This document shows positions 26,419 through 34,246 of a stretch of 46,966 nucleotides of DNA, one piece after another. The position numbers and the translations under genes were made by a program. The notes under the pieces were generated by a model, which saw only the letters and a program-made list of their open reading frames with translations, was not told the DNA's origin and did not search any database. The DNA comes from Flavobacteriaceae bacterium (lineage in GTDB: Bacteria > Bacteroidota > Bacteroidia > Flavobacteriales > Flavobacteriaceae). Position 1 is the stretch's first letter. Each line of letters begins with the position of its first letter. Location: assembly GCA_024644745.1 (NCBI GenBank), contig JAHEHF010000017.1, positions 1 through 46,966 of the forward strand, read 5' to 3'.

Positions 26419-26451
26419 AAACGCCTGTTCAAAGTAATGAACAGGCGTTTT
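26419..26451 (+). terminator. Bidirectional terminator between groEL and the peroxiredoxin-like gene
   Basis: AAACGCCTGTTCA (26419-26431) pairs with TGAACAGGCGTTT (26438-26450), a perfect 13-base stem. T runs are short on both sides (TTTT AATTT on plus, TTTCTTTTTC on minus), fitting its place between convergent genes. Confidence 0.88.
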
Positions 26452-26454
26452 AAT

Positions 26455-27039
26455 TTAAAGCATTTTTAAGATCTCATCCAGATCTGACCTCCTTTTATAG
26501 TCAGGATCGTAATGTACAAATGAAATCTTTCCGTCCTTTTCGATGAGATAGGTAGCAGGAACGGGTAATACATTATTGTTCTCTTCATTGTACTCAGCAA
26601 TTCGCTGATTGACAAATTTGTAATATTTGGTTACATTTTTATTGTTGACCTCAAACGCAACTTTATAGCTTTCCATGATTGTATTCTGTGCATCGTGAAC
26701 AATAGAAAAATCAGTCTGAAACTTCTGAGCTGTCTCTTTGGTTCTTTCAAGCGTTTCGGGGCTCACAACCACTACAAAAACACCTTTGTCCTTAAATTGA
26801 TCCAAGCGATCTTGCAGGGCCGACAAGTGTTTTTTGCAATGAGGACACCAGTTACCTCTGTAAAAAATAAGCAGAATTCTGTGATCAGATAAAATTTCAT
26901 CAGAATTGATGCGCCTTCCTTCCTGATCAAAGGCATGAATAGAAGGTGCCGGGTCTCCTACCTTTAAGTGGTCCATGTTTATCTGTGCTGATCCTTGCAT
27001 ACCGATCAAAAACACCAGGCTTATCATGATTCTTTTCAT
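26455..27039 (-). CDS. Secreted peroxiredoxin-like/thioredoxin-fold protein
   Basis: A 194-residue protein with a signal peptide (about 1-18, ending GSA) and an AhpC/TSA-type redoxin domain. VGDPAPSIHAFDQEGRRI starts the domain and IFYRGNWCPHCKKHLSAL holds Cys65-Pro-His-Cys68. The FYRGNWCP-xC pattern is that of the AhpC/TSA-like family often called peroxiredoxin-like or PRX-like2, with a CXXC pair in place of the single TxxC peroxidatic cysteine. An extracytoplasmic thiol oxidoreductase or peroxidase role is likely; which one is unclear. It is convergent with groEL and lies 47 bases after the DUF962 gene. Confidence 0.85.
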   Translation of the reverse strand: MKRIMISLVFLIGMQGSAQINMDHLKVGDPAPSIHAFDQEGRRINSDEILSDHRILLIFYRGNWCPHCKKHLSALQDRLDQFKDKGVFVVVVSPETLERTKETAQKFQTDFSIVHDAQNTIMESYKVAFEVNNKNVTKYYKFVNQRIAEYNEENNNVLPVPATYLIEKDGKISFVHYDPDYKRRSDLDEILKML

Positions 27040-27086
27040 TTGGCATATTTTTTATCTGGTCTTTTAGACGCGCCATTGTTGAAACA

Positions 27087-27419
27087 TTACACCTGATCCT
27101 TAGAACCATCAAATGAAATTCTTCCAAACAAAATATCAAAGAACATCCTGAAATCAGATAAAAGGCTCCAAACGGGATAAGTAAAGGTAGCCGGTCTGTT
27201 TTTTTCAAAGAAATAATGCCCTGCCCAGGCAAAACCATAACCCATAAGGGGAACAAACCACCACAAATAGGATTCACTCAAATATATGGCAAGGAACGAA
27301 AGCACAAAAACAAGAAAGGTACCTGTAAAGTGCAGTGCCCTGCAGGTTTTGTTTTGATGTTCCGAAAGGTAATACCTGTAAAAAGCATCATAGGATCTTA
27401 TTTTTTTATCATCATCCAT
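27087..27419 (-). CDS. DUF962/Mpo1-like membrane protein
   Basis: A 110-residue protein from ATG 27419; a GTG at 27428 would add three residues. SYDAFYRYYLSEHQNKTCRALHFTGTFL is the conserved N-terminal DUF962 segment with its HQN and H residues, followed by membrane spans (about 28-47 and 53-72) and GYGFAWAGHYFFEKNRPATFTYPVWSLLSDFRMF, the second conserved block. In yeast the relative Mpo1 is an iron-dependent dioxygenase that alpha-oxidises 2-hydroxy fatty acids; the conserved histidines fit a metal site, but bacterial function is untested. It overlaps the end of the DUF2461 gene by 8 bases. Confidence 0.87.
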   Translation of the reverse strand: MDDDKKIRSYDAFYRYYLSEHQNKTCRALHFTGTFLVFVLSFLAIYLSESYLWWFVPLMGYGFAWAGHYFFEKNRPATFTYPVWSLLSDFRMFFDILFGRISFDGSKDQV

Positions 27420-28080
27420 ACAAAGCACTTGTTAGAAATTTTTTCATGCCTGAAGCCTTTTCTGACAAATCAAGCAAAACAGACATCAAGTTGTCCTGAA
27501 GGATCTGTTCCGGAGGTAAATGGCAGTAATAGTACCATTGCTTGTTCCATATGAGCGGCTGTTGCGCTGCCGATTCCCTGAATTCTTTAGCGATCCTTTT
27601 GCTTTTCTCCCCATGCACAACACCAAAAGTCTTCTTAAATGCAGGATCATTTAATACGGCACTGGCTTCTTCCGGGTTGTTGACGAAATAAGTTCTTATC
27701 TTTTCTACCTGCTTGCTGTCCGGCATATAGACACCTCCGTAAAAAGCCAGTTTTTCAGGGCCAAATTCGAGATAGATGCCCGGGTAATTCTTATCCTTCC
27801 TGCCTTTCGGAGAGATAATGGCAGAATTATTAAGTTTATACGGCGTTTTATCTTTTGAAAATCGAATGTCCCTGTTGATCCTGAAGATAGCATCCTTGGG
27901 CGCCAGATCAAGCTGCGGGTCCTGCCGGGCCATGACTGTAATCAGTTCTGACACGAACCTTTTAAATGGTTCCCTCACCGCATTTTCATAACGCTTCCGG
28001 TTCTTATCAAACCATTCCTTATGATTATTAGCAGCAAGTTCTTTGAAAAAATCCAAGTACTCCTGTGTAAAATAGGTCAT
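27412..28080 (-). CDS. DUF2461 family protein
   Basis: A 222-residue soluble protein matching DUF2461 (TIGR02453): FTQEYLDFFKELAANNHKEWFDKNRKRYE at the start, then DAIFRINRDIRFSKDKTPYKLNNSA and GIYLEFGPEKLAFYGGVYMPDSKQVEKIR. The family is widespread and conserved, with no established activity. It lies first in a short run with DUF962 (8-base overlap) and the peroxiredoxin-like gene. Family assignment is firm. Confidence 0.9.
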   Translation of the reverse strand: MTYFTQEYLDFFKELAANNHKEWFDKNRKRYENAVREPFKRFVSELITVMARQDPQLDLAPKDAIFRINRDIRFSKDKTPYKLNNSAIISPKGRKDKNYPGIYLEFGPEKLAFYGGVYMPDSKQVEKIRTYFVNNPEEASAVLNDPAFKKTFGVVHGEKSKRIAKEFRESAAQQPLIWNKQWYYYCHLPPEQILQDNLMSVLLDLSEKASGMKKFLTSALYG

Positions 28081-28514
28081 TCGAAAATATTCGTATTAGC
28101 TGCTGAAAAATACAAAAAATTACAATAAGAAAGCTGACACTTCTCAAACAGACTAATAACTGGCACCTCAGTGGCGCGCATGACCTCAAAACAACTATGC
28201 CAGAGATCTCAACCAAATTCGTTATGATCTGCATATTGAAGAGCGCTGTAGAGGTAACGAAAAGATATATAGAAGGCGGATCTTCTCCTTAGGTTTAGAA
28301 CAAGCCGCCATGTATCAGACTCCAGACTCTTCATTGATAAAAGGATCCTCTGATGATAAAATCCATATGATTCTCAAGGCTGGTTCACCCGGGAACAGGA
28401 ATTACGATCGAAAGGTATTCAGGCATCTTGGGGAACCTTCACTTTTGAGTCCAAAAAAAGCTTTTATCCTGAGCCAGCAGTAACGGGTTTATAAAAAAGT
28501 GTAAAGACTAAGGC
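28081..28514. other. 434-bp gap with an unassigned open stretch
   Basis: This gap lies between the start of the DUF2461 gene and the end of bioB. On the plus strand one frame is open for 99 codons (28184-28480, TAA at 28481), with no ATG until 28310, which would give 57 residues starting MYQTPDSSLIKGSS. Shorter open pieces occur in the other plus frames upstream. I recognise no family. A decayed gene whose frame was broken near 28180 is possible; chance is equally possible. No RNA gene or terminator was recognised. Confidence 0.25.
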
Positions 28515-29606
28515 TTAACCCTGTTTTAGAGCCTTTCTTATTTCTTTAGCTTTTTCTGTGGCCTCAATATTTCTTGGAATCTCGTGACCCGGTCTGCTCC
28601 ACTTTTTGTTCGCTTCATTCTCCACTAAAGATTTTCTGATCTTGAACTTTCCGGTATTGTCTTTTTTCTTTTCAGTTGGAATCAGACCCAATAAAGAAAA
28701 CATGGCCGCATCCTTGTCTTCTCCCGGGTTGGGTGTTGTCAAAAGTTTCTCTCCGGCAAAAATGGAAGATGCACCTGCCATAAAGCACAAGGCCTGAGCC
28801 TCTGTACTCATTTCAGTTCTTCCTGCTGAAAGCCTAACCGTTGTTTTTGGCATCACGATCCTAGTGGTTGCGATCATTCTGATCACGTCCCAGGAAGGAA
28901 CAACATGCTGATCTGCCATAGGTGTCCCTTCAACGGGTACCAAGGCATTGATCGGAACTGATTCGGGCTGGGGATTTAGTTTAGACAAACTGAGCAACAT
29001 ACCAGCCCTGTCTTCTATACTTTCTCCCATGCCAATAATACCCCCTGAACAAACCTTCAAGGCACCTTTCCTTACATTTTCCAAAGTCTCCAATCTGTCA
29101 TCGTATCCTCTGGTGGAAATTACTTCCTTATAATAATCTTCGGAAGTATCAAGGTTGTGATTGTAATAATGCAATCCGGCCTCGGCCAGTCTCGTTGCCT
29201 GGCTTTCGGTTACCATACCTAAAGTACAGCATACTTCCATGTTGAGTTCGCTGATGCCACTGACCATTTTAAGAACGTTTTCAAAATCCTCGCCTTCCTT
29301 GACATTTCTCCATGCGGCACCCATGCACACACGTGACGATCCGTTCTCCTTTGCTTTTTTAGCCAAATTGAGCACGGTTTCATAAGGAAGCAGGTCATTC
29401 TTTTCGATCTGTGTGTGGTACCGGGCTGCCTGTGGGCAATAGCCGCAATCTTCAGGACAACCTCCCGTTTTTATCGAGATCAGGGTACTCACCTGTATTT
29501 TGGAAGGATCGTGAAATTCACGGTGCACCTGTGCCGCCTCAAATACCAGCTCCATGAGCGGTTTGTTGTAAATTGCGATGATCTCTTCTTTGGAATATGT
29601 TTTCAT
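28515..29606 (-). CDS. bioB: Biotin synthase
   Basis: A 363-residue radical SAM enzyme that inserts sulfur into dethiobiotin, the last step of biotin synthesis. Cys50-x3-Cys54-x2-Cys57 in [16 protein letters not shown] binds the SAM cluster; the second (2Fe-2S) cluster ligands are in ...[18 protein letters not shown] and [12 protein letters not shown], and RLSAGRTEM supplies the arginine ligand. The C terminus has about 45 extra charged residues ([12 protein letters not shown]...) compared with E. coli. It is the last gene of the biotin cluster, 41 bases after the ketoacyl synthase, with a possible -7 box of its own in that gap. Confidence 0.97.
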   Translation of the reverse strand: MKTYSKEEIIAIYNKPLMELVFEAAQVHREFHDPSKIQVSTLISIKTGGCPEDCGYCPQAARYHTQIEKNDLLPYETVLNLAKKAKENGSSRVCMGAAWRNVKEGEDFENVLKMVSGISELNMEVCCTLGMVTESQATRLAEAGLHYYNHNLDTSEDYYKEVISTRGYDDRLETLENVRKGALKVCSGGIIGMGESIEDRAGMLLSLSKLNPQPESVPINALVPVEGTPMADQHVVPSWDVIRMIATTRIVMPKTTVRLSAGRTEMSTEAQALCFMAGASSIFAGEKLLTTPNPGEDKDAAMFSLLGLIPTEKKKDNTGKFKIRKSLVENEANKKWSRPGHEIPRNIEATEKAKEIRKALKQG

Positions 29607-29624
29607 AAATCATTTTAAAAAATT

Positions 29625-29632
29625 CAAAAATA
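29625..29632 (-). promoter_or_regulatory. Possible -7 box for bioB
   Basis: The minus strand reads TATTTTTG, an exact TAnnTTTG, 18 bases before the bioB start codon. There is no TTG at the right distance in the ketoacyl synthase 3' end, so bioB may simply be co-transcribed with the genes upstream. Confidence 0.35.
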
Positions 29633-29647
29633 CGGAAACCCTACGTA

Positions 29648-30805
29648 TTATTCTAAAGAAAGTAAAACACTTACGGCATTTCCTCCGAATCCCACGGCAT
29701 TCACGAGTACTTTTGTGATGCTTTTTGGCCGCTTCGAAAAACTACCAAAGGGGACGCCAATGAATTCCTGATGCTTCATCATAAGGATGGCCATCTCAAT
29801 GCTCAGACCACCCGAAGCGCCCAGCGAATGACCGATGATCCATTTGTTTGAGGTCAAGGCAGGCAAGGTTGCTCCAAATACTTTGCGAATGGCATTATAT
29901 TCTGACTGGTCTCCTTTAACCGTCCCGGGAGCATGTGTAACAATAACGTCCACTTCATCTTTTTTGATCCCCTTCAGGGCCATGGTCATAGACTTTTGGA
30001 AGCAATCTGCGTCTGTGGAAATAGAAATGTTATGAAGCAAGGGTTCGGTAGCATAACCTATCCCCTCCACCATGGCCAGGGCATTTTTCACGGAGCCTCT
30101 TTCAAGACAAAAAACAGCAGCGGCCTCTCCCAAAACCATGGTGTTTCTGGTTTTATCCATGTCGAGGCTTCGGCAGGGGTAGTCACTGTTTTGTTCGGCA
30201 TAAATTTTCAGGGACTTCATCTGCGCCAGGGTAAAGGCCGTATTTGAAGCTTCGCTTCCTCCGACCATGAATCGTTCACTCATACCACCGTTGATCCAGG
30301 CAATTCCATTCAACAAGCCGTGCAAGGCTGTTGAACAGGCAATAGAATGACTAATTACCGGCCCTCCTGCCTGAAGGTCATGACCTACCCACGACGATAA
30401 ATTTCCCAAAGTTGTGGTGGGAGAACTCAAAGTGCTCACCTGTCCTTTGTCCTGATCAAGAAATTCCTGATGGTACTTCTCAAATAAAGTGGTCGCTCCT
30501 CGTGAAGACCCGATATTGATTCCAAATTCCCGATGTTTCCAATCAGTTTGGTCAAAAGCCTTTCTGGCCGTGAATATGGCCATCAAAACCGAAGGATCTA
30601 GGTCCTTGTAGTTTTTGATTTTTCGCAATTCATCTACCGACTTACGATGACCGCTTTTTATGCTGCTGACAAGTGCCTTGAATCGCCCAAAGGATTCCTC
30701 TTTGATCAGCGAGGATTGTTTTCGATAATTCTGCCATATCTCTTCATTTTCATTTCCCAACGCAGAGATCGATGACATGGCCACAATAGAAATTTTGTCC
30801 TTCAT
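29648..30805 (-). CDS. Beta-ketoacyl synthase in the biotin operon
   Basis: A 385-residue thiolase-fold condensing enzyme from ATG 30805; a TTG at 30832 would overlap bioA. The FabB/FabF triad is complete: Cys157 in SIACSTALHG, His291 in VTHAPGTVKGD and His326 in KWIIGHSLGASG. It starts one base after the bioA stop, so it belongs to the operon. Biotin needs pimeloyl-ACP, made elsewhere by BioC-BioH or by other routes (for example the ketoacyl synthase BioZ, a FabH-like enzyme). This cluster has no bioC or bioH, so a part in making the pimeloyl chain is a reasonable guess but not shown. A general fatty-acid role is the alternative. Confidence 0.85.
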   Translation of the reverse strand: MKDKISIVAMSSISALGNENEEIWQNYRKQSSLIKEESFGRFKALVSSIKSGHRKSVDELRKIKNYKDLDPSVLMAIFTARKAFDQTDWKHREFGINIGSSRGATTLFEKYHQEFLDQDKGQVSTLSSPTTTLGNLSSWVGHDLQAGGPVISHSIACSTALHGLLNGIAWINGGMSERFMVGGSEASNTAFTLAQMKSLKIYAEQNSDYPCRSLDMDKTRNTMVLGEAAAVFCLERGSVKNALAMVEGIGYATEPLLHNISISTDADCFQKSMTMALKGIKKDEVDVIVTHAPGTVKGDQSEYNAIRKVFGATLPALTSNKWIIGHSLGASGGLSIEMAILMMKHQEFIGVPFGSFSKRPKSITKVLVNAVGFGGNAVSVLLSLE

Positions 30806-30806
30806 A

Positions 30807-32072
30807 TCATACCAATTCCAGGCTTCGTTCAATTACTTCATAAATCTTATCCAGCTCTGCATCTGAAATAACAAAAGGAGGAAGAATATAAATCGTATTT
30901 CCCAATGGTCTTAAGAACACTCCGTTTTCCATAAAGAAGTGATACAGTTTGTCGCGCAATGCACCATAGCGATCTGTTTTTGTTTTAAGGTCAAGGGCAA
31001 AAATCACACCCAAAACCCTGGTAGAATTCACCTTGGGATGGGCTGCAATATGTGCTTCAAATTCAGAATGACGCCGGTTGATTCGCAAAATTCCATCCTG
31101 TATACCTTTGCTCTGCAACAGGTCTATTCCCGCAATCGCAGCTGTACAGGCCAGAGGATTGGCCGAATAGGTATGCCCGTGAAAAAAACCCTTGACGATC
31201 TGCTCATCAAAGAAACCTTCAAAAACGGCACGGGTACAACAGGTCAATGCCATGGGTGCGATACCGGCGGTAAGTGACTTTGACAAACAAATGATATCCG
31301 GCTGGCAATTCATGTATTCAGAAGCAAACATCTTTCCCGTTTTGCCAAAACCTGTCATCACTTCATCTGCAATGGTCAGGACCCCATGCGATCTGGCCAT
31401 GGATAATAATTCTTCAAGATATTCGGATTCAAACATATGCATGGCAGCAGCGCCCTGTACCAGAGGTTCATAAATGAAGGCTGCTATTTCACCTGAGTCC
31501 AGCAATGATTGAAAACGGGCTTTAACCGATTCTATGTTGCCTGCTTCGGGTACAGCTATTCTATCAACCCTGAGCAAATGCTCCTCAAAAGGTCCGTTAT
31601 AAACCGACAGACCGGAAACAGACATGGCACCAAATGTATCACCGTGAAAAGCATTGTCGAGTGCTATGATCCGATTCCTTTTTTCATTTTTATTGAAAAA
31701 ATATTGTAATGACATTTTGATAGCGACGTCCACGGCGGTAGAACCGTTGTCAGAAAAGAAAATCTTTTCCATCGAACCGGGAAGGATTCCGATCAATTTT
31801 TCTGATAATTCAACCGCAGGCGGATGCGTAAAACCACTAAAAACCACCTGATCAAGTACGTCCAGCTGTGCTTTGACCCTTTCGGTTATCTCCGGGTTAC
31901 TGTGCCCATACATGCAAGTGTACCAGGAAGCAATTCCGTCAATATATGACTTATCGTGCTCGTCAAACAACAAAGCGCCTTTGGCCCTGACCATCGGCAG
32001 GTGATCGGGATGCGTTTTATGCTGCGTCAGCGGATGCCATAAATGCTTTTTATCTCTTTCTGCAAGACTCAT
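30807..32072 (-). CDS. bioA: Adenosylmethionine-8-amino-7-oxononanoate aminotransferase
   Basis: A 421-residue class III PLP aminotransferase that converts 8-amino-7-oxononanoate to 7,8-diaminononanoate with SAM as amino donor. LWHPLTQ at 11-17 and GIASWYTCMYGH at 46-57 are BioA-specific; SDNGSTAVDVAIKM (107-120) binds the cofactor phosphate; IADEVMTGFG (234-243) has the Asp236 that pairs with the PLP ring; Lys265 in LSKSLTAG forms the Schiff base. The start overlaps the bioD stop by four bases (ATGA), indicating translational coupling. Confidence 0.96.
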   Translation of the reverse strand: MSLAERDKKHLWHPLTQHKTHPDHLPMVRAKGALLFDEHDKSYIDGIASWYTCMYGHSNPEITERVKAQLDVLDQVVFSGFTHPPAVELSEKLIGILPGSMEKIFFSDNGSTAVDVAIKMSLQYFFNKNEKRNRIIALDNAFHGDTFGAMSVSGLSVYNGPFEEHLLRVDRIAVPEAGNIESVKARFQSLLDSGEIAAFIYEPLVQGAAAMHMFESEYLEELLSMARSHGVLTIADEVMTGFGKTGKMFASEYMNCQPDIICLSKSLTAGIAPMALTCCTRAVFEGFFDEQIVKGFFHGHTYSANPLACTAAIAGIDLLQSKGIQDGILRINRRHSEFEAHIAAHPKVNSTRVLGVIFALDLKTKTDRYGALRDKLYHFFMENGVFLRPLGNTIYILPPFVISDAELDKIYEVIERSLELV

Positions 32073-32692
32073 GACAACAATTCAATTTGTGGTTTAAATT
32101 TTGCCGCGTACTTTCTGATCACAGCTTTGTCGATCAAAGGCTCCTGGTCTATTCTTCCGATCACATTGACCCGGGCCTGTTTTTCTATGATAGACTCGGT
32201 TGAAGTATGCTCATCTCCGTTAAAGATCACTCCGGCGACCTGAATCCCGTTGCGACGCAGTTCATTTAAGGTGAGCAGTGTATGGTTGATACTTCCAAGG
32301 TAATGCCGTGAAACCACAATCACCCTGTAATCCTTGTGCAGCAGATCGAGCATGGTGTTCACATCATTGATCGGAACAAGCAATCCTCCCGCACCTTCGA
32401 TAACCAGATTATTTTTTGTCAGGGGCGCCCTGATTTTCCCCGGATCTATTTCTATTCCTTCCAGAGAAGCGGCAGCATGGGGGCTCATAGGAGTCTTTAA
32501 AGCATAACTGCAGGGGTGAATCTTACTTACCTTATTGGAGATCCATCCTTTGACGCGATCAGCATCGGTGTGTTCTAATTCACCCGCCTGCACCGGCTTC
32601 CAGTAATCTGCCTCAAGTGCTTCCGCTACAATCGCGGAAACCACTGTTTTCCCAACATCGGTGCCTATTCCCGTTATAAAATATTTATGCAT
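32069..32692 (-). CDS. bioD: Dethiobiotin synthetase
   Basis: A 207-residue ATPase that closes the ureido ring of biotin using CO2 and ATP. FITGIGTDVGKT (5-16) is the Walker A loop with Lys15 and YWKPVQAG follows as the conserved substrate lysine region; VIEGAGGLLVPIN is the other conserved loop. The ATG at 32692 is chosen; a TTG at 32716 would add eight residues but overlap bioF. The gap to bioF is 16 bases. Confidence 0.95.
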   Translation of the reverse strand: MHKYFITGIGTDVGKTVVSAIVAEALEADYWKPVQAGELEHTDADRVKGWISNKVSKIHPCSYALKTPMSPHAAASLEGIEIDPGKIRAPLTKNNLVIEGAGGLLVPINDVNTMLDLLHKDYRVIVVSRHYLGSINHTLLTLNELRRNGIQVAGVIFNGDEHTSTESIIEKQARVNVIGRIDQEPLIDKAVIRKYAAKFKPQIELLS

Positions 32693-32708
32693 GAAACTAT
32701 TGAAAATT

Positions 32709-33842
32709 CTAGGCAAAAGTACTCAATAAAAAAAGAACATCCCGAATCTCCTGGAAAGTATTATAGCTGTGAAGGCAAAATCTTATTCGCTCCTGATCCT
32801 TTGGAACCGTTGGTGCCAGAATGGGTCTTACATCGAAATTCCTATCCATGAGCTTTTGTGATATTTCCTTGACTCTTTCCGCAGGAGACAGTAAACAACT
32901 TTGAACCGGACTACTGCTCTCCAAAAACAAATGGTCCATGCCTAAGGAATGAACCACCCTTTTAAATTCGGCAATATTCACATGCAACTGCTCAATGGCC
33001 CGGGTTTGCTTCAAATGCAGCAAGGCATGCTTGATGGTCAATACACTGTGCAATGGCAATGCCGTGGTATAAATGAAAGACCTGGCAAAATTGATCAGGT
33101 ATTGCCTTAGATCCCGGCTGCCCAATACTGCTGCACCATGACATCCCATGGACTTGCCAAAGGTATGGACCCTGGCAAAAATATTTTTCTCTAGACCCAG
33201 ACTTGTTGTCAGTCCGCTACCTGATTCACCAAAAACTCCTGTCGCATGTGCCTCATCAACGATGAGCCTGATCTGGTTATTGCCTGCAAATTCAGCAAGC
33301 TGAACAAGCGGGGCCAGATCTCCATCCATAGAATAGACTGCTTCAACCACAATATAGACATTCCCTTTCTCAATGCGCGTCTTATGAAATTTTTTGATCA
33401 GGTCCTTCAGATCGTTATGCTTAAAACCATAGGCACTGGCATGAGTCAGCCTGATTCCGTCTCTTATGGAAGCATGACACAGTTCATCATAAAAAATTCG
33501 ATCTCCCCGCTGCGGCACAGCGGATAACAAGCCTATATTGGCGTCATAACCCGAATTGAAGATCAAAGCTGAATCCGCTTTAAAAAAAAGAGCAAGAGAT
33601 TCCTCTACCGCTTCGTGCAGTTCAAAGTTTCCTGAAAGCAAGCGAGACCCCGAGCTCCCGTTCATATAAGATAAACCAGTTAGCTCCTTTTGGACACCCT
33701 CGGCGATTACCTTACTGGCAGCAAACCCTAGATAGTCATTTGACGAAAAATCTGTCATAGGCTGCCGGACTGAAAGTTCTCTCAAGCTTCCCTTTTCAAA
33801 ACGATCTGTCAGTTTTTCTGACAAGTTATTGGGAATATTCAT
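32709..33842 (-). CDS. bioF: 8-amino-7-oxononanoate synthase
   Basis: A 377-residue fold-type I PLP enzyme joining pimeloyl-ACP/CoA and L-alanine. DFSSNDYLGFA (31-41), the glycine-rich NGSSGSRLLSGN (61-72), VDEAHATGVFG (195-205) and HTFGKSMGCHGA with Schiff-base Lys230 identify the alpha-oxoamine synthase family. Glycine C-acetyltransferase is related, but the biotin operon context decides for BioF. It is the first gene of the cluster; the terminator of the preceding unit lies ten bases upstream of its start, so promoter elements must overlap that hairpin. Confidence 0.95.
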   Translation of the reverse strand: MNIPNNLSEKLTDRFEKGSLRELSVRQPMTDFSSNDYLGFAASKVIAEGVQKELTGLSYMNGSSGSRLLSGNFELHEAVEESLALFFKADSALIFNSGYDANIGLLSAVPQRGDRIFYDELCHASIRDGIRLTHASAYGFKHNDLKDLIKKFHKTRIEKGNVYIVVEAVYSMDGDLAPLVQLAEFAGNNQIRLIVDEAHATGVFGESGSGLTTSLGLEKNIFARVHTFGKSMGCHGAAVLGSRDLRQYLINFARSFIYTTALPLHSVLTIKHALLHLKQTRAIEQLHVNIAEFKRVVHSLGMDHLFLESSSPVQSCLLSPAERVKEISQKLMDRNFDVRPILAPTVPKDQERIRFCLHSYNTFQEIRDVLFLLSTFA

Positions 33843-33851
33843 CTTTCAAAA

Positions 33852-33878
33852 ATAAAAAAACGGGCGAAACCCGTTTTT
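33852..33878 (-). terminator. Terminator after the DUF3467 gene
   Basis: AAAAACGGG (33856-33864) pairs with CCCGTTTTT (33870-33878), 5-base loop; the minus strand continues in a T-rich run towards 33852. It separates the rpo unit from the biotin operon. Confidence 0.85.
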
Positions 33879-33885
33879 ATTCAAA

Positions 33886-34194
33886 TTACGCCTGGCCTGT
33901 GGGGCCAAAATTCAGTGGTATATGAGGCTGGTCATAATCCTTAATTTCTCCATGATTTGCCTCAAACCTTTTCACATTATCAGCAAGAGCCTTCGCAAGC
34001 CTTTTGGCGTGTTGGGGCGTGAGAATAATTCTTGATTTCACCTTTGATTTTGGCGCTCCTGGCATGATATTAATAAAATCAACAACAAATTCGGAAACAG
34101 AATGGTTGATAATGGCAAGGTTTGCGTAGGTCCCATCGGCCATTTTTTCATCTATTTCAATATTCAACTGATTTTGTTTTGCTTCTTTTGACAT
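33886..34194 (-). CDS. DUF3467 family protein
   Basis: A 102-residue protein from ATG 34194; a TTG at 34215 would add seven residues within the rpoC terminator. The sequence QLNIEIDEKMADGTYANLAIINHSVSEFVVDFINIMPGAPKSKVKSRIILTPQHAKRLAKAL is the DUF3467 pattern, common as a short stand-alone protein in Bacteroidota. Function is unknown. It lies 52 bases after rpoC, between two terminators, so it is expressed either by readthrough of the first or from a promoter inside rpoC. Confidence 0.85.
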   Translation of the reverse strand: MSKEAKQNQLNIEIDEKMADGTYANLAIINHSVSEFVVDFINIMPGAPKSKVKSRIILTPQHAKRLAKALADNVKRFEANHGEIKDYDQPHIPLNFGPTGQA

Positions 34195-34213
34195 GATCTT
34201 GGATTTAAGTTTC

Positions 34214-34242
34214 AAAAAAAAGGCACGATGTTTCGTGCCTTT
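34214..34242 (-). terminator. Terminator after rpoC
   Basis: AAAGGCACGA (34219-34228) pairs with TCGTGCCTTT (34233-34242), 4-base loop. On the minus strand a run of eight T follows (34221-34214). Confidence 0.9.
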
Positions 34243-34246
34243 ATAA

